A DNA stretch of 64,000 nt, taken from the NCBI RefSeq assembly GCF_900188085.1, contig NZ_FZOU01000004.1, forward strand, positions 434,001-498,000. Direction: 5' to 3'. This document shows positions 34,536 to 44,082 of this stretch, piece after piece (within the stretch, counting starts at the first letter, position 1; every line of letters begins with the position of its first letter). Source of the DNA: Granulicella rosea (GTDB lineage: Bacteria; Acidobacteriota; Terriglobia; Terriglobales; Acidobacteriaceae). A program made the translations under genes and the position numbers. The notes under the pieces were generated by a model. The model saw only the letters and a list, made by a program, of their open reading frames with translations, had not been told where the DNA came from and ran no database searches.

Positions 34536-36296
34536 ATGGATGTAGAACCCAAAATCGCCGCGGGAGAAGCTCTCACCGGCGCCGCGCCCGCGGCTCGCGA
34601 AGAGCGGCTGTTTCTGCTGCTTTCGATCTTCATCGGCGTCATCTCCGGCCTGCTGGTGGTCTCGTTCCGCATGGCGATCGAGTGGCTGAGCGTGCTGCTG
34701 CTGGGCTCCGCCCCGGCGCCGCACCAGGTCCGGCTGCTGATCGCGCCGGCGGCCATCGGGATCGTCGTCGCGCTGCTGACGCGGTTTGCGTTTCCGCAGG
34801 TGCGCGGCTCGGGCGTCAACCAGACCAAGGCCGCGCTCTACATCCATAACGGCTACATCTCGTTCCGGACGATGGTGGGCAAGTTCATCCTTGCCGCGCT
34901 GGCGATCGGTTCGGGCCAATCCTTGGGACCGGAAGACCCGTCGCTGCAGATCGGCGCGGGCGTCGCCTCGCTGATCAGCCGGCGCGTCGGCCTGTCGCGG
35001 GAGCGGCTGCGTATCTTCGCCCCGGTCGGGGCGGCGGCGGGTCTGGCCGCGGCGTTCAACGCGCCGATCTCGGCCATCCTGTTCGTCATCGAGGAGGTGA
35101 TCGGCCAGTGGAGCGCGGGCGTGCTCGGCTCGATCGTCCTCTCGGCCGTCGCGTCGGTCGTGGTGGCGCGCTTCTTCTGGGGCGCGCAGCCCATGTTCCG
35201 CATCCCGTCCATCGAGCTGCGCGATCCGCGCGAGCTGCTGGCGTACGCGGTGCTGGGCATCGTGGGCGGACTTGCCTCGTGGGTCTTCGCTGCGTTGCTG
35301 GGCTACCTGCGTCCGCTGATGCGGCGGCAGCCGCAGTGGTCACAGATGATCCAGCCGGCGGTCGCGGGCCTGCTGGTCGGCGGCATCGGATACTTCGGCC
35401 TGCCGCAGGTGATGGGCGCGGGCTATGGCGCCATCGACGAGGCCATGCACGGCCAGTTCGCCTTCAAGATGCTGCTGCTGCTCGCCCTCTTCAAGATCAT
35501 TGCGACGACCATCTCGTTTTCAAGCGGAACCCCCGGCGGCATGTTCGCGCCGACGCTCTTTACCGGCGCGATGCTGGGCGCGGCGGTCGGCGCGGTGGAG
35601 AAGCATTACCTGCATGGCATCGCGACCGGTTCCATTGGGTCGTACGCGCTGGTCGGCATGGGCGTGCTCTTTGCGGCGTTCCTGCGCGCGCCGCTCACGT
35701 CGGTCTTCATGGTGCTGGAGGTGAGCGGCAACTACTCGGTCATTCTGCCGGTCATTCTGGCGAATACGATCGCGTACCTGATCTCGCGCAGCCTGCAGCC
35801 GGTGCCGATCTTCGAGCTGTTCACCCACCAGGACGGCCTCTTCCTGCCGTCGATGGAGGAGCAGCGCGAGGAGAGCGAGCTGCGCTTCGAAGACGCGCTG
35901 CAGCCGGTCGAGGCGCCGATTCTCAAGGGTTCGGATACGATCTGGAGCGCGATGAAGTCGTTGGAATCCTACCCGGAGCAATCGGGCGCGGCGGCCGCGA
36001 CGGTCGTACTCATCCAGTGCACCGACGGCGGATGGTACGCCGCCACCCGCGCGGAGCTCGACGCGATCTTTGTCGAAACCGGAAACGACGACACCAGCCC
36101 GACTGCGTTGCAGCCGCTCGAAGAGCGCCTGGGCAAGGACCGCACACCGCTGCTCTTCCCCGACCAGCCGTTGGCGAACGCCTTCCACTTCTTCAAGCGC
36201 TGGCCGCTGCTGCCGGTCTCGAATCGCGCCATGCGCGGCGCGCTCGAAGGCACGCTGACGCAGGCCGATGTGCTGCGGCGCTACCAGGGCAGATAG
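34536..36296 (+). CDS. ClC-family chloride channel/antiporter with C-terminal domain
   Basis: This 586-residue protein has about ten membrane helices in residues 25-430 and a soluble C-terminus. ClC signatures are visible: GSGVNQTKAAL (position of GSGIP), GPEDPSLQIGAG (position of GREGP, gating Glu kept), GTPGGMFAPTLFTGAMLGAA and ILANTIAYLISR. The last 140 residues may be a pair of degenerate CBS-like domains. It should move chloride or a related anion, coupled or not to protons. The GAGGAG ribosome site precedes ATG 34536. Confidence 0.9.
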   Translation: MDVEPKIAAGEALTGAAPAAREERLFLLLSIFIGVISGLLVVSFRMAIEWLSVLLLGSAPAPHQVRLLIAPAAIGIVVALLTRFAFPQVRGSGVNQTKAALYIHNGYISFRTMVGKFILAALAIGSGQSLGPEDPSLQIGAGVASLISRRVGLSRERLRIFAPVGAAAGLAAAFNAPISAILFVIEEVIGQWSAGVLGSIVLSAVASVVVARFFWGAQPMFRIPSIELRDPRELLAYAVLGIVGGLASWVFAALLGYLRPLMRRQPQWSQMIQPAVAGLLVGGIGYFGLPQVMGAGYGAIDEAMHGQFAFKMLLLLALFKIIATTISFSSGTPGGMFAPTLFTGAMLGAAVGAVEKHYLHGIATGSIGSYALVGMGVLFAAFLRAPLTSVFMVLEVSGNYSVILPVILANTIAYLISRSLQPVPIFELFTHQDGLFLPSMEEQREESELRFEDALQPVEAPILKGSDTIWSAMKSLESYPEQSGAAAATVVLIQCTDGGWYAATRAELDAIFVETGNDDTSPTALQPLEERLGKDRTPLLFPDQPLANAFHFFKRWPLLPVSNRAMRGALEGTLTQADVLRRYQGR

Positions 36297-36303
36297 TTCC
36301 CTG

Positions 36304-37509
36304 CTAAGCGGCGCCCATCGCATATCGGCGGCAGTGCTCCAGATACGCCGCCTCGTGCAGCGCCACCAGGTCCAGCACGCTGCTCCAGAGCCAGCGCGGC
36401 GCGTCCAGGCCTTTGCCGTTGCGGCGTTTCAGGTCCTTCGCCCAGGATTGCCTTGTGACCCGATCCATCTGCCGCCCATGCGCGCGGCCTACGACGCCGG
36501 CCATCAGACGCGCGATGGCGATCGCATCCGCCTGCCGGAGTCCGATGAGTTCGAACTTCAGATCCTGCGGACGAAGCTCTCGCACCACGATCGGCCGGCC
36601 GGCGATCTTCGCGGGCAGCATACGGTCGCCGAGGAACGGCGAAAGCGCCCGGGCGCCCGCCACCACTCGCTCGGCGTCGTTCGACGGCATCTCCTTGCCT
36701 TTGGTGCAGGGCGCGGCGGCGCGCGAAGCCTCCTTCAGGTCGAGCAGCCGGTACTCGTGGCGCTTCTTTTCGCCCACGCCAACCAGCGCCGCGTAGCGCA
36801 GACGGCCCAGCGAGCTGCAACCCTTCATCCAGTAGGCTCCGTCCAGCAGACGAACCTGCTGCGGCTCCGCGTCGTTGCCGATCTTCTGCACGAGCTGATG
36901 CAGGCCCTCCTCGTCGAAGAGCGTCTCCAGCTCTTTCTGCTCGTCGGCGTTGAGAGCCCAGAACTTCGACCCCAGAGGAATCGTCGGCTTGACGTCCTCG
37001 ATGCGCTCTTCGGCCAGGTGCTTCCAGCGGCGGTTCTTCGACTCGCGCATGACCTTGCGGATAGGCTCGATCTCCTCCGGCAAGACGCGGTCGGCGCGAC
37101 CGGCCAGGGCCGCCCCGTAGCCGCCGATCATCGCTTCGAGCATCAGCGCCGTCGTCACGCCGGGCAGGTCGGAGCTGCGACCGGCCATCGCCAGCGAGAG
37201 TCCCAGCCGCAGCAGGTCGTGCGCAGGATTGCCGATGACGGTCTGGTCCAGGTCGCGAATCTGAATGTCGATATTGCCTTCCACGTCGGCGACCGGGCCG
37301 AGGTTGCCGGTGTGGCAGTCGCCGCAGATCCAGATATCCGGCCCGGCCGGCACGGTCGCCTGCACGGCGTCGCTGCGCAGCCAGTCGTAAAACCGAACCG
37401 TGCTGCCGCGCACATAGGCGTGGGCCGAGGCCGCCATCTTGAGTTGCTGCCGCTCGCGGAGGATCGCATCCCGCTGCGCCTTGGTCCTGGGTGATGAAGT
37501 CTTTGCCAA
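36304..37509 (-). CDS. DUF2252 family protein
   Basis: This protein of about 401 residues has the DUF2252 signature: HAYVRGSTVRFYDWL, then WICGDCHTGNLGPVADVEGN and IRDLDQTVIGNPAHDLLRLG, a kinase-like fold (aminoglycoside-phosphotransferase-related) without established activity. The TTG at 37509 has AAGGGG five bases upstream; a GTG at 37557 extends the frame by 16 residues. It is convergent with the ClC gene (7 bp apart) and divergent from the Na/Pi-cotransporter gene. Confidence 0.87.
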   Translation of the reverse strand: MAKTSSPRTKAQRDAILRERQQLKMAASAHAYVRGSTVRFYDWLRSDAVQATVPAGPDIWICGDCHTGNLGPVADVEGNIDIQIRDLDQTVIGNPAHDLLRLGLSLAMAGRSSDLPGVTTALMLEAMIGGYGAALAGRADRVLPEEIEPIRKVMRESKNRRWKHLAEERIEDVKPTIPLGSKFWALNADEQKELETLFDEEGLHQLVQKIGNDAEPQQVRLLDGAYWMKGCSSLGRLRYAALVGVGEKKRHEYRLLDLKEASRAAAPCTKGKEMPSNDAERVVAGARALSPFLGDRMLPAKIAGRPIVVRELRPQDLKFELIGLRQADAIAIARLMAGVVGRAHGRQMDRVTRQSWAKDLKRRNGKGLDAPRWLWSSVLDLVALHEAAYLEHCRRYAMGAA

Positions 37510-37617
37510 TGTTGCCCCTTTTGTGTCCCAGAAACCTGAGATGCATAAACCATTCACATAGACTTGTTACTGTGGAGGCTTCGAGGATTGGGACACCAGG
37601 GGACAACTGCACCGGCG

Positions 37618-39201
37618 ATGACTCTACTCTTAGCGCTTTATCTCGCCGGGCTTAGCTTCTTCTTCACCGGCGTCTCCGGCATATCGGACAACCTGCGGCA
37701 GTTGAGCGGCCAACGCTTTCGCCAATGGCTGTCGCGCGCGACCCACCATCCTCTGCTGGCCGGCCTGCTGGGCACGGCGCTGGGGCTGGTGACGCAGAGC
37801 ACCTCGGTGGTCGCCTTCGTGCTCTCCGGCATGACCGCCAGCGGTCTGCTGCCCATGCAGCGCGCGCTGATGGTCCTGGCCTGGGCGAACCTGGGCACGG
37901 CGGCGCTGGTCTTCATCGCCACGCTGGACCTGCACATGCCGATCCTCTACCTGATCGGCATCAGCGGCCTCATCCTCGCGTTCAAGCTGTGGGATAAATG
38001 GAAGCCGGCCTTTGGCGGCGTGCTCTCGATCGGCCTCGTCTTCTTCGGGCTGGATATGATGAAGCAGGTCTTCAAGCCGCTCTCCTCCGCGCCCGGCTTC
38101 GCCACTGTCAGCGGCTTCTTCGACTACTGGCCGGACGCCGCCTTCTTCGTCGGCATGCTCATGCGGACGGTCATCCACTCCTCCGCGGCGGTCGAGGCCA
38201 TCGGCATCACGTTGAACAAGGGCGGCTTCCTGGCCGAGTTCCAGTCCATGATGTCGATGGCCGGACTCGGCGTCGGCACCGCCATCGCAACCTACCTGCT
38301 TTCGAGCAACCTGCGCGGCGTGCCCCGGCAGATCGCGCTCTTCCAGGCCGGAACCAACGTCGTCGCGGGCGTGCTCTTCGCCGCGGTCTTTATCGCCGAA
38401 CGCATCACCCGCGAGCCGTTGCTCATCGCGGGCGTCGACCACCTCAGTCCCTCGGTCAGCGGACGCATGGCGATCATGTACTTCTGCTTCAACGCGACGA
38501 TCATGCTGCTCTCGCTGGCCGTGCTGCCCTGGGCGCCGGGCTGGCTGGAGCGGCTGTGCCCGCCGACGCCCGAGCAGGACCTTTCCCGGCCGATGTACCT
38601 GCAGACCGAGGCGCTGCGTTCGCCCGAGACGGCGCTCGACCTGGTCGCGCTCGAACAGGTTCGGCTGGTGCGTGGACTGCAGCGCTACCTCGAGATCGCA
38701 CGCGGTGAAAGCACGTTCGAGCTGGAGTCGCTGCACGGCGCAGCCAACGAACTGGGCACGAAGATCACCGAATTCCTGGACGCGCTGGTCGGCAAGCCAC
38801 TTTCGGGGAAGCTCGCCAGCCGGGTGATCTCGTTCCAACGCAAGGAGGAGACGATCCGCGCGCTCGAGGACAACGTCTACCTCTTCGCCGAGACGCTGCA
38901 CGACCAGACCGGCGCGGCCGCCATGGCCAACCGGCTGGTGGAGGCGCTCGACACCATCGTCCTGACCGCCATCGACGCGCTCCACAGCCAGGACAAGATG
39001 GACCTCGACATGCTGATGAAGCTGACCGACGACCGCGGCGGCATGATGGAACGGCTGCGCGGACGCATCGGCGTCGACGGCAGTGAAGATGTGGGCAATG
39101 TCGCCGCGCTGCACTATGCGACAACCTTGTTCGAGAGAAATGTCTGGCTGCTCAGGCAGTTGGCGTTGTGGCTGAAAGAAGATACGAAGGCGACCGCGTG
39201 A
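37618..39201 (+). CDS. Na/Pi-cotransporter family protein with PhoU-like C-terminus
   Basis: This 527-residue protein has the Na/Pi-cotransporter (NptA/YjbB) membrane domain in residues 1-330, with the paired QSTSVVAFVLSGM and HSSAAVEAIGITL repeats that hold the substrate. The C-terminal 170 residues form a helical PhoU-like domain. It would move phosphate across the inner membrane. The ATG at 37618 starts the first helix; an upstream in-frame ATG (37564) would add a non-homologous tail. The promoter must lie in the 108 bp shared with the divergent DUF2252 gene. Confidence 0.88.
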   Translation: MTLLLALYLAGLSFFFTGVSGISDNLRQLSGQRFRQWLSRATHHPLLAGLLGTALGLVTQSTSVVAFVLSGMTASGLLPMQRALMVLAWANLGTAALVFIATLDLHMPILYLIGISGLILAFKLWDKWKPAFGGVLSIGLVFFGLDMMKQVFKPLSSAPGFATVSGFFDYWPDAAFFVGMLMRTVIHSSAAVEAIGITLNKGGFLAEFQSMMSMAGLGVGTAIATYLLSSNLRGVPRQIALFQAGTNVVAGVLFAAVFIAERITREPLLIAGVDHLSPSVSGRMAIMYFCFNATIMLLSLAVLPWAPGWLERLCPPTPEQDLSRPMYLQTEALRSPETALDLVALEQVRLVRGLQRYLEIARGESTFELESLHGAANELGTKITEFLDALVGKPLSGKLASRVISFQRKEETIRALEDNVYLFAETLHDQTGAAAMANRLVEALDTIVLTAIDALHSQDKMDLDMLMKLTDDRGGMMERLRGRIGVDGSEDVGNVAALHYATTLFERNVWLLRQLALWLKEDTKATA

Positions 39202-39214
39202 AGCGAGAACGGTG

Positions 39215-39264
39215 GGTCTGGAGCTGTTAGCTTGATCGCTTTAAGCTGACAGCTCTCGAAGACC
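39215..39264. terminator. Hairpin between convergent genes (possible bidirectional terminator)
   Basis: GAGCTGTTAGCTT (39221-39233) and AAGCTGACAGCTC (39243-39255) pair over 13 positions with one wobble. Outside them GGTCT and AGACC extend the stem. It lies exactly between the end of the Na/Pi gene and the stop of the RR-PP2C gene. No strong U-run is present, so termination is inferred. Confidence 0.5.
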
Positions 39265-40445
39265 TACAGCTTGAACTCGACCAGCGAAAAGTCGTCCTCG
39301 AACTCGGCCTTGCCCTGCCAGGCCCGCGCGGCGTCGACGACCTTGTCGAGTGCGTCGGCATGCGGCGCTGCGCCGGCCAGCACCTTCGTAAAGTCGCCGA
39401 CGTTCATCATCACGTCGTCCGCGTTCGAGACCTCGTAGCAGCCGTCGCTGTAGACGTAGAGCTTCGTGCCTGCCGCGATCGTCGCCGAAAGGTCGCCGAA
39501 CACCGCGAACGGGAACGCGCCGATCATCATGCCGGTCGAGCTCATCAGCGTGGACGAGCCGTCCGGTGCGATGGCGATCGCCGGAGGGTGGCCGCCCGAG
39601 GCCCAGCGCAGCTCGCGCGTTGAGGGTGTGAAAACGCCGTACCACATGGTGAAGTACTTGCCGTCCTGCTCGCCCATGGGAAAGGCCTTGTTCAACGCCG
39701 AGAGCACCTGCGAAGGCACGGCGAAGTCCGTATCCGGCAGGGTGAAGTTGCGGATCGTGTTGATGGCCGAGACCGAGAGCAGCGCCGAGCCGACGCCGTG
39801 GCCGCAGACGTCGAGCAGGTACATGGCAAGCTGGTCCGGATTCAGCCAGTGGTAGCCGAACGAGTCTCCGCCGAGCGCCGTCGAGGTGATGAAGCGCCAG
39901 TCCGACGGCACGGGCGAGCCGCCGGCCATCGGCGCGGGCAGCAGCGAACGCACATAGGCCGCCGCGTCGGCCAGCTCCTGCGCGATGACGCGCTGCTGGG
40001 CCTCGAGCGCCTTGAAGGCCTCGTCTCTCTGGAGGCGAAGGATGTACGCCGCCGAGTGGTAGCGGATGCGCGCGACGACCTCCAGCTTATCCGGCAGCTT
40101 GACGAGATAGTCGTTCGCGCCGGCGTTGAAGGCGTCGGCCTTGGTCGTCGCCTCTTCCTTTGAAGACAGCACGATCAGCGGCGTGGAGGCGGTCGAGGCC
40201 TGCGCGCGGAAGGCCCGCACCATGTCGATACCATCGACGCCGGGCATGATGAGGTCCTGCAGGATGACGGTCGGGCCGAAGCTCTCGGCCTCGGCCAGCG
40301 CCAGCGTCGGATCGATGCAGAAGCGGTATTCGAGCCCCGGGATGTCGAGCAGCATGCGCCGGATCGTCTCCCCGACGATCCGCTGGTCGTCGACCAGAAG
40401 AACCTTGATGTGGTGTTCGGTAAGCGTGATTGCAGGTGTGGTCAT
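39264..40445 (-). CDS. Response regulator-PP2C phosphatase fusion (RsbU-like), output of the chemosensory cluster
   Basis: This 393-residue protein has an N-terminal receiver domain (VLLVDDQRIVGETIRRML; Asp in LQDLIMPGVDG; about 10-130), a coiled-coil linker (about 140-175) and a SpoIIE-type PP2C phosphatase domain (GGDSFGYHWL, LDVCGHGVGSALLS, WASGGHPPA, YSDGCYE, DDFSLVEF). Phosphorylation by the nearby CheA hybrid should switch the phosphatase, which would dephosphorylate a STAS protein. ATG 40445 has GAGGACGCG upstream. A 98-bp gap with repeats separates it from cheB in the same direction. Confidence 0.92.
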   Translation of the reverse strand: MTTPAITLTEHHIKVLLVDDQRIVGETIRRMLLDIPGLEYRFCIDPTLALAEAESFGPTVILQDLIMPGVDGIDMVRAFRAQASTASTPLIVLSSKEEATTKADAFNAGANDYLVKLPDKLEVVARIRYHSAAYILRLQRDEAFKALEAQQRVIAQELADAAAYVRSLLPAPMAGGSPVPSDWRFITSTALGGDSFGYHWLNPDQLAMYLLDVCGHGVGSALLSVSAINTIRNFTLPDTDFAVPSQVLSALNKAFPMGEQDGKYFTMWYGVFTPSTRELRWASGGHPPAIAIAPDGSSTLMSSTGMMIGAFPFAVFGDLSATIAAGTKLYVYSDGCYEVSNADDVMMNVGDFTKVLAGAAPHADALDKVVDAARAWQGKAEFEDDFSLVEFKL

Positions 40446-40481
40446 CGCGTCCTCTTTTTGTCCGTCCCGGTCCCTATGTTT

Positions 40482-40560
40482 GTCATTCCCTTTGTTTGTC
40501 GTTCCCGAAGGGAATCTGCTTCTGTCTCTGTCTTCCCTGCCCGTCATCCTCGCAGAGGGT
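40482..40560. repeat. Extragenic repeats, family B, tandem
   Basis: Two units (gtcgttcccgaagggaatct, then gtcatcctcgcagagggtcc), preceded by a degenerate gtcattccc, fill the gap between cheB and the RR-PP2C gene. Their stems (TTCCCGAAGGGAA, CCTCGCAGAGG) are distinct but the flanks (gtcat, tctgcttctgt) agree. Confidence 0.6.
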
Positions 40561-41620
40561 CCGCTGTCCGTACCTTTCCCGCCAGAATCGCGTCCCTCAC
40601 CCGCGCGCCGATCTGGCCGAGCGGCAGAATCTCCATCGCCGCCTTCAGATCGGCCGCGGCCTTCGGCATGCCGTAGACGATCGACGTCGCCTTATCCTGC
40701 GCGATCGTGTACGCCCCGGCCTGCCGCATCGCCAGCAGCCCCTCGCCGCCGTCGCGGCCCATCCCGGTCAGCAGCACGCCGACCCTCGGCGCGCGATGCG
40801 AGTGCGCCAGCGAGCTGAAGAGCGCATCCACCGACGGCCGATACGCTGTCTCACGCGGATGCGGCGTGTAGCGCAGCACACCGCCCTCGCCGCTGCGTTC
40901 GAGGATCATGTGGTCGTTCGAACCCGCCAGATAGACGTGACCCGCAACAAGCCGTTCGCCGTCCACCCCGATGCTGACCGGCATCGGCGCATGGTGCTGC
41001 AACCATGCCGCCAGCCCCGGCGCGAACTGCTCGTCCACATGCTGCGCCACCAGCACCGCCGCGGGAAAGTTCCCAGGCAGCGCGCCCAGCAACTGCGCCA
41101 GTGCCTGCGGCCCGCCGGTCGAAGAGCCGATGGCGACAATGGCGAGATTCGACGGCGGCGTGATGCGCGAGATCAACCCAGCCTGAGCGCCGGCCGGAGA
41201 AGACGGGCGGTCCGTATGTCGTCCCGGCCCGACCAGCCTCGCCACCATGCGCAGCTTCTGCAGCAGCGGCTCCGCGCCGGCCATGTCGCCGGCCGTGCCC
41301 ATGACGGGTGTGTTGACGGCATCGAGAGCGCCATAGCCCATGGCCTCGAAGACGAGGCTGCGGTTGCCGACCGTCGTCGCGGTGACGACGAGAATCACGC
41401 AAGGCGTCGTCTGCATGATCCGCCGGGTCGTCTCGGCGCCGTCGATGCCCGGCATGATGAGGTCCATCAGGATGATCTCCGGGCGCTTGTCCGCGGCGAG
41501 ACGCAGCGCCTCTTCGCCGGAATAGGCGGTCCAGATCAGTTCGAACTCCGGCAGCTCGGCCAGGATGCGGCGCAGCACCTCCGCCGCGGTCCTCGAATCG
41601 TTCACAATGGCAACCTTCAA
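40544..41620 (-). CDS. cheB: Chemotaxis-type methylesterase CheB (WspF-like)
   Basis: This 358-residue protein has a receiver domain (IVNDSRTAAEVLRRIL; Asp in ILMDLIMPGIDG) and a C-terminal methylesterase domain with the catalytic triad: Ser in AIGSSTGGPQAL, His in LVAQHVDEQFAPG and Asp in LLTGMGRDGGEGL. It demethylates receptor glutamates, opposing CheR. The start overlaps the CheA-REC stop by four bases, so the two are co-translated. In Wsp-type systems this protein (WspF) is the negative regulator. Confidence 0.95.
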   Translation of the reverse strand: MKVAIVNDSRTAAEVLRRILAELPEFELIWTAYSGEEALRLAADKRPEIILMDLIMPGIDGAETTRRIMQTTPCVILVVTATTVGNRSLVFEAMGYGALDAVNTPVMGTAGDMAGAEPLLQKLRMVARLVGPGRHTDRPSSPAGAQAGLISRITPPSNLAIVAIGSSTGGPQALAQLLGALPGNFPAAVLVAQHVDEQFAPGLAAWLQHHAPMPVSIGVDGERLVAGHVYLAGSNDHMILERSGEGGVLRYTPHPRETAYRPSVDALFSSLAHSHRAPRVGVLLTGMGRDGGEGLLAMRQAGAYTIAQDKATSIVYGMPKAAADLKAAMEILPLGQIGARVRDAILAGKVRTADPLRG

Positions 41621-43887
41621 GCCGCGCCCCCCACGTCGATGATCGGCGCATCGGCCGGGCCGATCAAGTCCTCCACCGCCTGGCGAAAGCTGTCGTTCTG
41701 AAACGCGCCCTTGGTCAGGTAGAAGTCAGCGCCTGCGTCCAGACCGCGCCGGCGATCCTCGTCGCGGTCCTTGTACGAGAGGATGATGACCGGCATGCGC
41801 GCCATCCGCGCGTTGTCCCGCACCTTCATCACCAGCTCGATGCCGTTCATCTGCGGCATGTCGACGTCGCTGATGAGCAGGTCGTAGTCGTTCAGGCGCA
41901 GCAGGTTCCAGGCCTCCTGGCCGTTCTGCGCGGTGGTGACCTCGTATCCCGCGCGTACGAGCAGCCGCCGTTCCATCTCGCGCACGGTGTGCGAGTCGTC
42001 GACGACCAGGATGTGCGGCACGCCGAGCAGCCCGTAGGCCAACGTGCTGGGCGAGGCGCCCGCGCGGCCATGCGCGGTCTGGATGAGGTCCTCCATGTCG
42101 AGGATCAGCAGCGGCAGACCGTTCTCGTCCATCGACGCGGCGCTGACGCCGGGAATCTTGCCAAAGCGCGGGTCCAGCCGGCGGACGGGCAGTTCGGTCT
42201 CGTCGACCAGCTTGTCCACCGCGAAGGCCACGCCGCCGGAGATCAGCAGCGGGATCGAGCCGCCAGCCAGCGGGCGGTCCGACAATCCCAGCAACGAACC
42301 CAGCGTGACCACCGGCAGACGCTCGCCGTCGGCCTCCACCGTCGGCGGGCCGCCGCGCTCGCCAGGCGTCGGTTCGAGGTGGGCGACGCGGTCGATCCGG
42401 ACCAGCGGCACGGCGTAGTGCTCGCCCTCCACCTGCAGGCGGATGACCTTGATGACCGACCGCGTGACCGGCAGCGTGAGCCGGAAGACCGAGCCGGCGC
42501 CGGGATCGCTCGTCACCGTCACCGAGCCGCCGGCCTCCTGCACCATCGTCTGCACGACGTTCAGCCCAACGCCGCGGCCGGAGACCGCCGAGACCGACTC
42601 CCGCGTGCTGAAGCCGGGCAGGAAGAGGAACTCCAGCAGCTCCTTGTCCGAAAGCCCCGTCGCCGTCTCGCGCGAGACGAGGTTGCGCGCGACGATGCGC
42701 TCCAGCAGCAGATCGCGATGGATGCCGTGGCCGTCGTCGCGCACGGTGATGACCAGCCGGCCGTTCTCGTGCCGGGCATGCAGGCGCAGATGCGCCTCCG
42801 GGGGTTTGCCCACCGCAACGCGCTCGGCGGGCGTCTCGATGCCGTGGTCGATCGCGTTGCTGAGCAGGTGCTGAATCGGCGCTTCGAGCCGCTCGAGGAT
42901 GTCGCGATCGACGCGCGTGCGCTCGCCCAGCACCTCCAGCCGCACCTGCTTGCCGAGGTCGCGCGCGGTGTCGCGCACCAGCCGCTGCACGCCGGCGATG
43001 CCGTCCGAGAACGGCCGCAGGCGCCCCGCCAGGACGGTGCGGTAGAGCCGCTCCACCGATCTCTCATTGGCGCGCGAGACCAGGTCCAGCTCGGCGATAT
43101 GCGCGGCGAAGCCGGCCGTCTGGCGGTCGATCTCGCGCAGCGCGGCGGTCTTCGCGGCGCCGGTCGACTCGCCGTCTTCGAGCACATGCAGAGCCCTGGC
43201 GATGGCGCGGCGGTTGCGCTCCAGCACATCGCCCTGCAGCGCGAGCGTACGCGAGGCGACCAGCGCCTCCGACGTCAGCGAAAGGATCTGGTCGAAGCGC
43301 TCGGCGGCGATTCGGACGTTGCGCTCGCGCGAGCCGTGCTCCTGCGCGCTGTGGGAGCCGAAGATGTCCTCCTCCGGCTCGTGCGCCTGTACCTTCGGCG
43401 CGTGGGCCGGCTTCGAAATGGGCGCGGCGGCGGGCGTTTCGACCGGCGCCGCGTCTGTCGTCTCCGCGGGAGGCGCGGTCTCAACGTGCGCGGACGCTTC
43501 ATGAAACGTCTGCGCAAAGGCGACGATGGCCGGCCCCTGCTCCGCGAGCCAGGCCTCGGTCTCGGCGTCCGGCACGGCCTGCAGACGCGCCAGCCAGTCG
43601 GTCGCGGTCAGCATGCGGTCGACGTCGGCCGAGTCCAGCGTCGCGCCCGCCTGCGCCGCGACGAAGCGGTCCTCCATGGCGTGCGTGAGCTGCACGATCG
43701 TATCGAGGCCGACGATGCGCGCAGCCCCTTTGAGCGAGTGCGCGGCGCGCATCAGCGCCTCCAGCGCCACGGCCGTCGCAGCGCCGGACTCCACCTGCAG
43801 CAGCTCGGTCTGCAGCACGCGCACCTGCTCCTCCGCCTCCATGCGGAAGAGTTCGAAGAGCGAGAAATCGTCGAGGCCGCTGCTCAT
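41617..43887 (-). CDS. cheA: Hybrid histidine kinase CheA-REC (WspE-like)
   Basis: This 756-residue kinase has an Hpt domain with the phosphorylated His in AAHSLKGAARIVG (His50), a linker, the dimerisation helices and ATPase domain (DHGIETPAERVAVGKPP, VRDDGHGIHRDLL, GRGVGLNVVQTMV), a CheW-like domain and a C-terminal receiver domain (ILVVDDSHTVREMERRL; Asp in LLISDVDMPQMNG; about 630-750). That is the WspE layout. It should autophosphorylate under receptor control and pass phosphate to CheB and to the RR-PP2C protein. It has no separate CheY partner here. Confidence 0.95.
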   Translation of the reverse strand: MSSGLDDFSLFELFRMEAEEQVRVLQTELLQVESGAATAVALEALMRAAHSLKGAARIVGLDTIVQLTHAMEDRFVAAQAGATLDSADVDRMLTATDWLARLQAVPDAETEAWLAEQGPAIVAFAQTFHEASAHVETAPPAETTDAAPVETPAAAPISKPAHAPKVQAHEPEEDIFGSHSAQEHGSRERNVRIAAERFDQILSLTSEALVASRTLALQGDVLERNRRAIARALHVLEDGESTGAAKTAALREIDRQTAGFAAHIAELDLVSRANERSVERLYRTVLAGRLRPFSDGIAGVQRLVRDTARDLGKQVRLEVLGERTRVDRDILERLEAPIQHLLSNAIDHGIETPAERVAVGKPPEAHLRLHARHENGRLVITVRDDGHGIHRDLLLERIVARNLVSRETATGLSDKELLEFLFLPGFSTRESVSAVSGRGVGLNVVQTMVQEAGGSVTVTSDPGAGSVFRLTLPVTRSVIKVIRLQVEGEHYAVPLVRIDRVAHLEPTPGERGGPPTVEADGERLPVVTLGSLLGLSDRPLAGGSIPLLISGGVAFAVDKLVDETELPVRRLDPRFGKIPGVSAASMDENGLPLLILDMEDLIQTAHGRAGASPSTLAYGLLGVPHILVVDDSHTVREMERRLLVRAGYEVTTAQNGQEAWNLLRLNDYDLLISDVDMPQMNGIELVMKVRDNARMARMPVIILSYKDRDEDRRRGLDAGADFYLTKGAFQNDSFRQAVEDLIGPADAPIIDVGGAA

Positions 43888-43929
43888 GCTGGTCGTTCCT
43901 GTTGTCTCTGCAATTGCTTCTCTTGCTTT

Positions 43930-44072
43930 GTACCTTTGTTTGTCATCCTCGCAGAGGATCTGCTTCTGTCTTACTCCAACACCCGCGACACGCCACCAAA
44001 AACCGTACCTCAGCGGCTAAAGCCGCCCTTCACCAGCCGCCGACGGCACGGCTGAAGCCGTGCCCTTAACAC
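43930..44072. repeat. Extragenic palindromes, families B and C, between cheA and the CheW gene
   Basis: A family B unit (gtcatcctcgcagaggatct at 43941-43960) is followed by a GCGGCTAAAGCCGC palindrome (44013-44026) and a perfect GGCACGGCTGAAGCCGTGCC palindrome (44045-44064), the latter with the same core as 19726-19755. The 195-bp gap has no gene. Confidence 0.7.
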
Positions 44073-44082
44073 AACCAAGACA

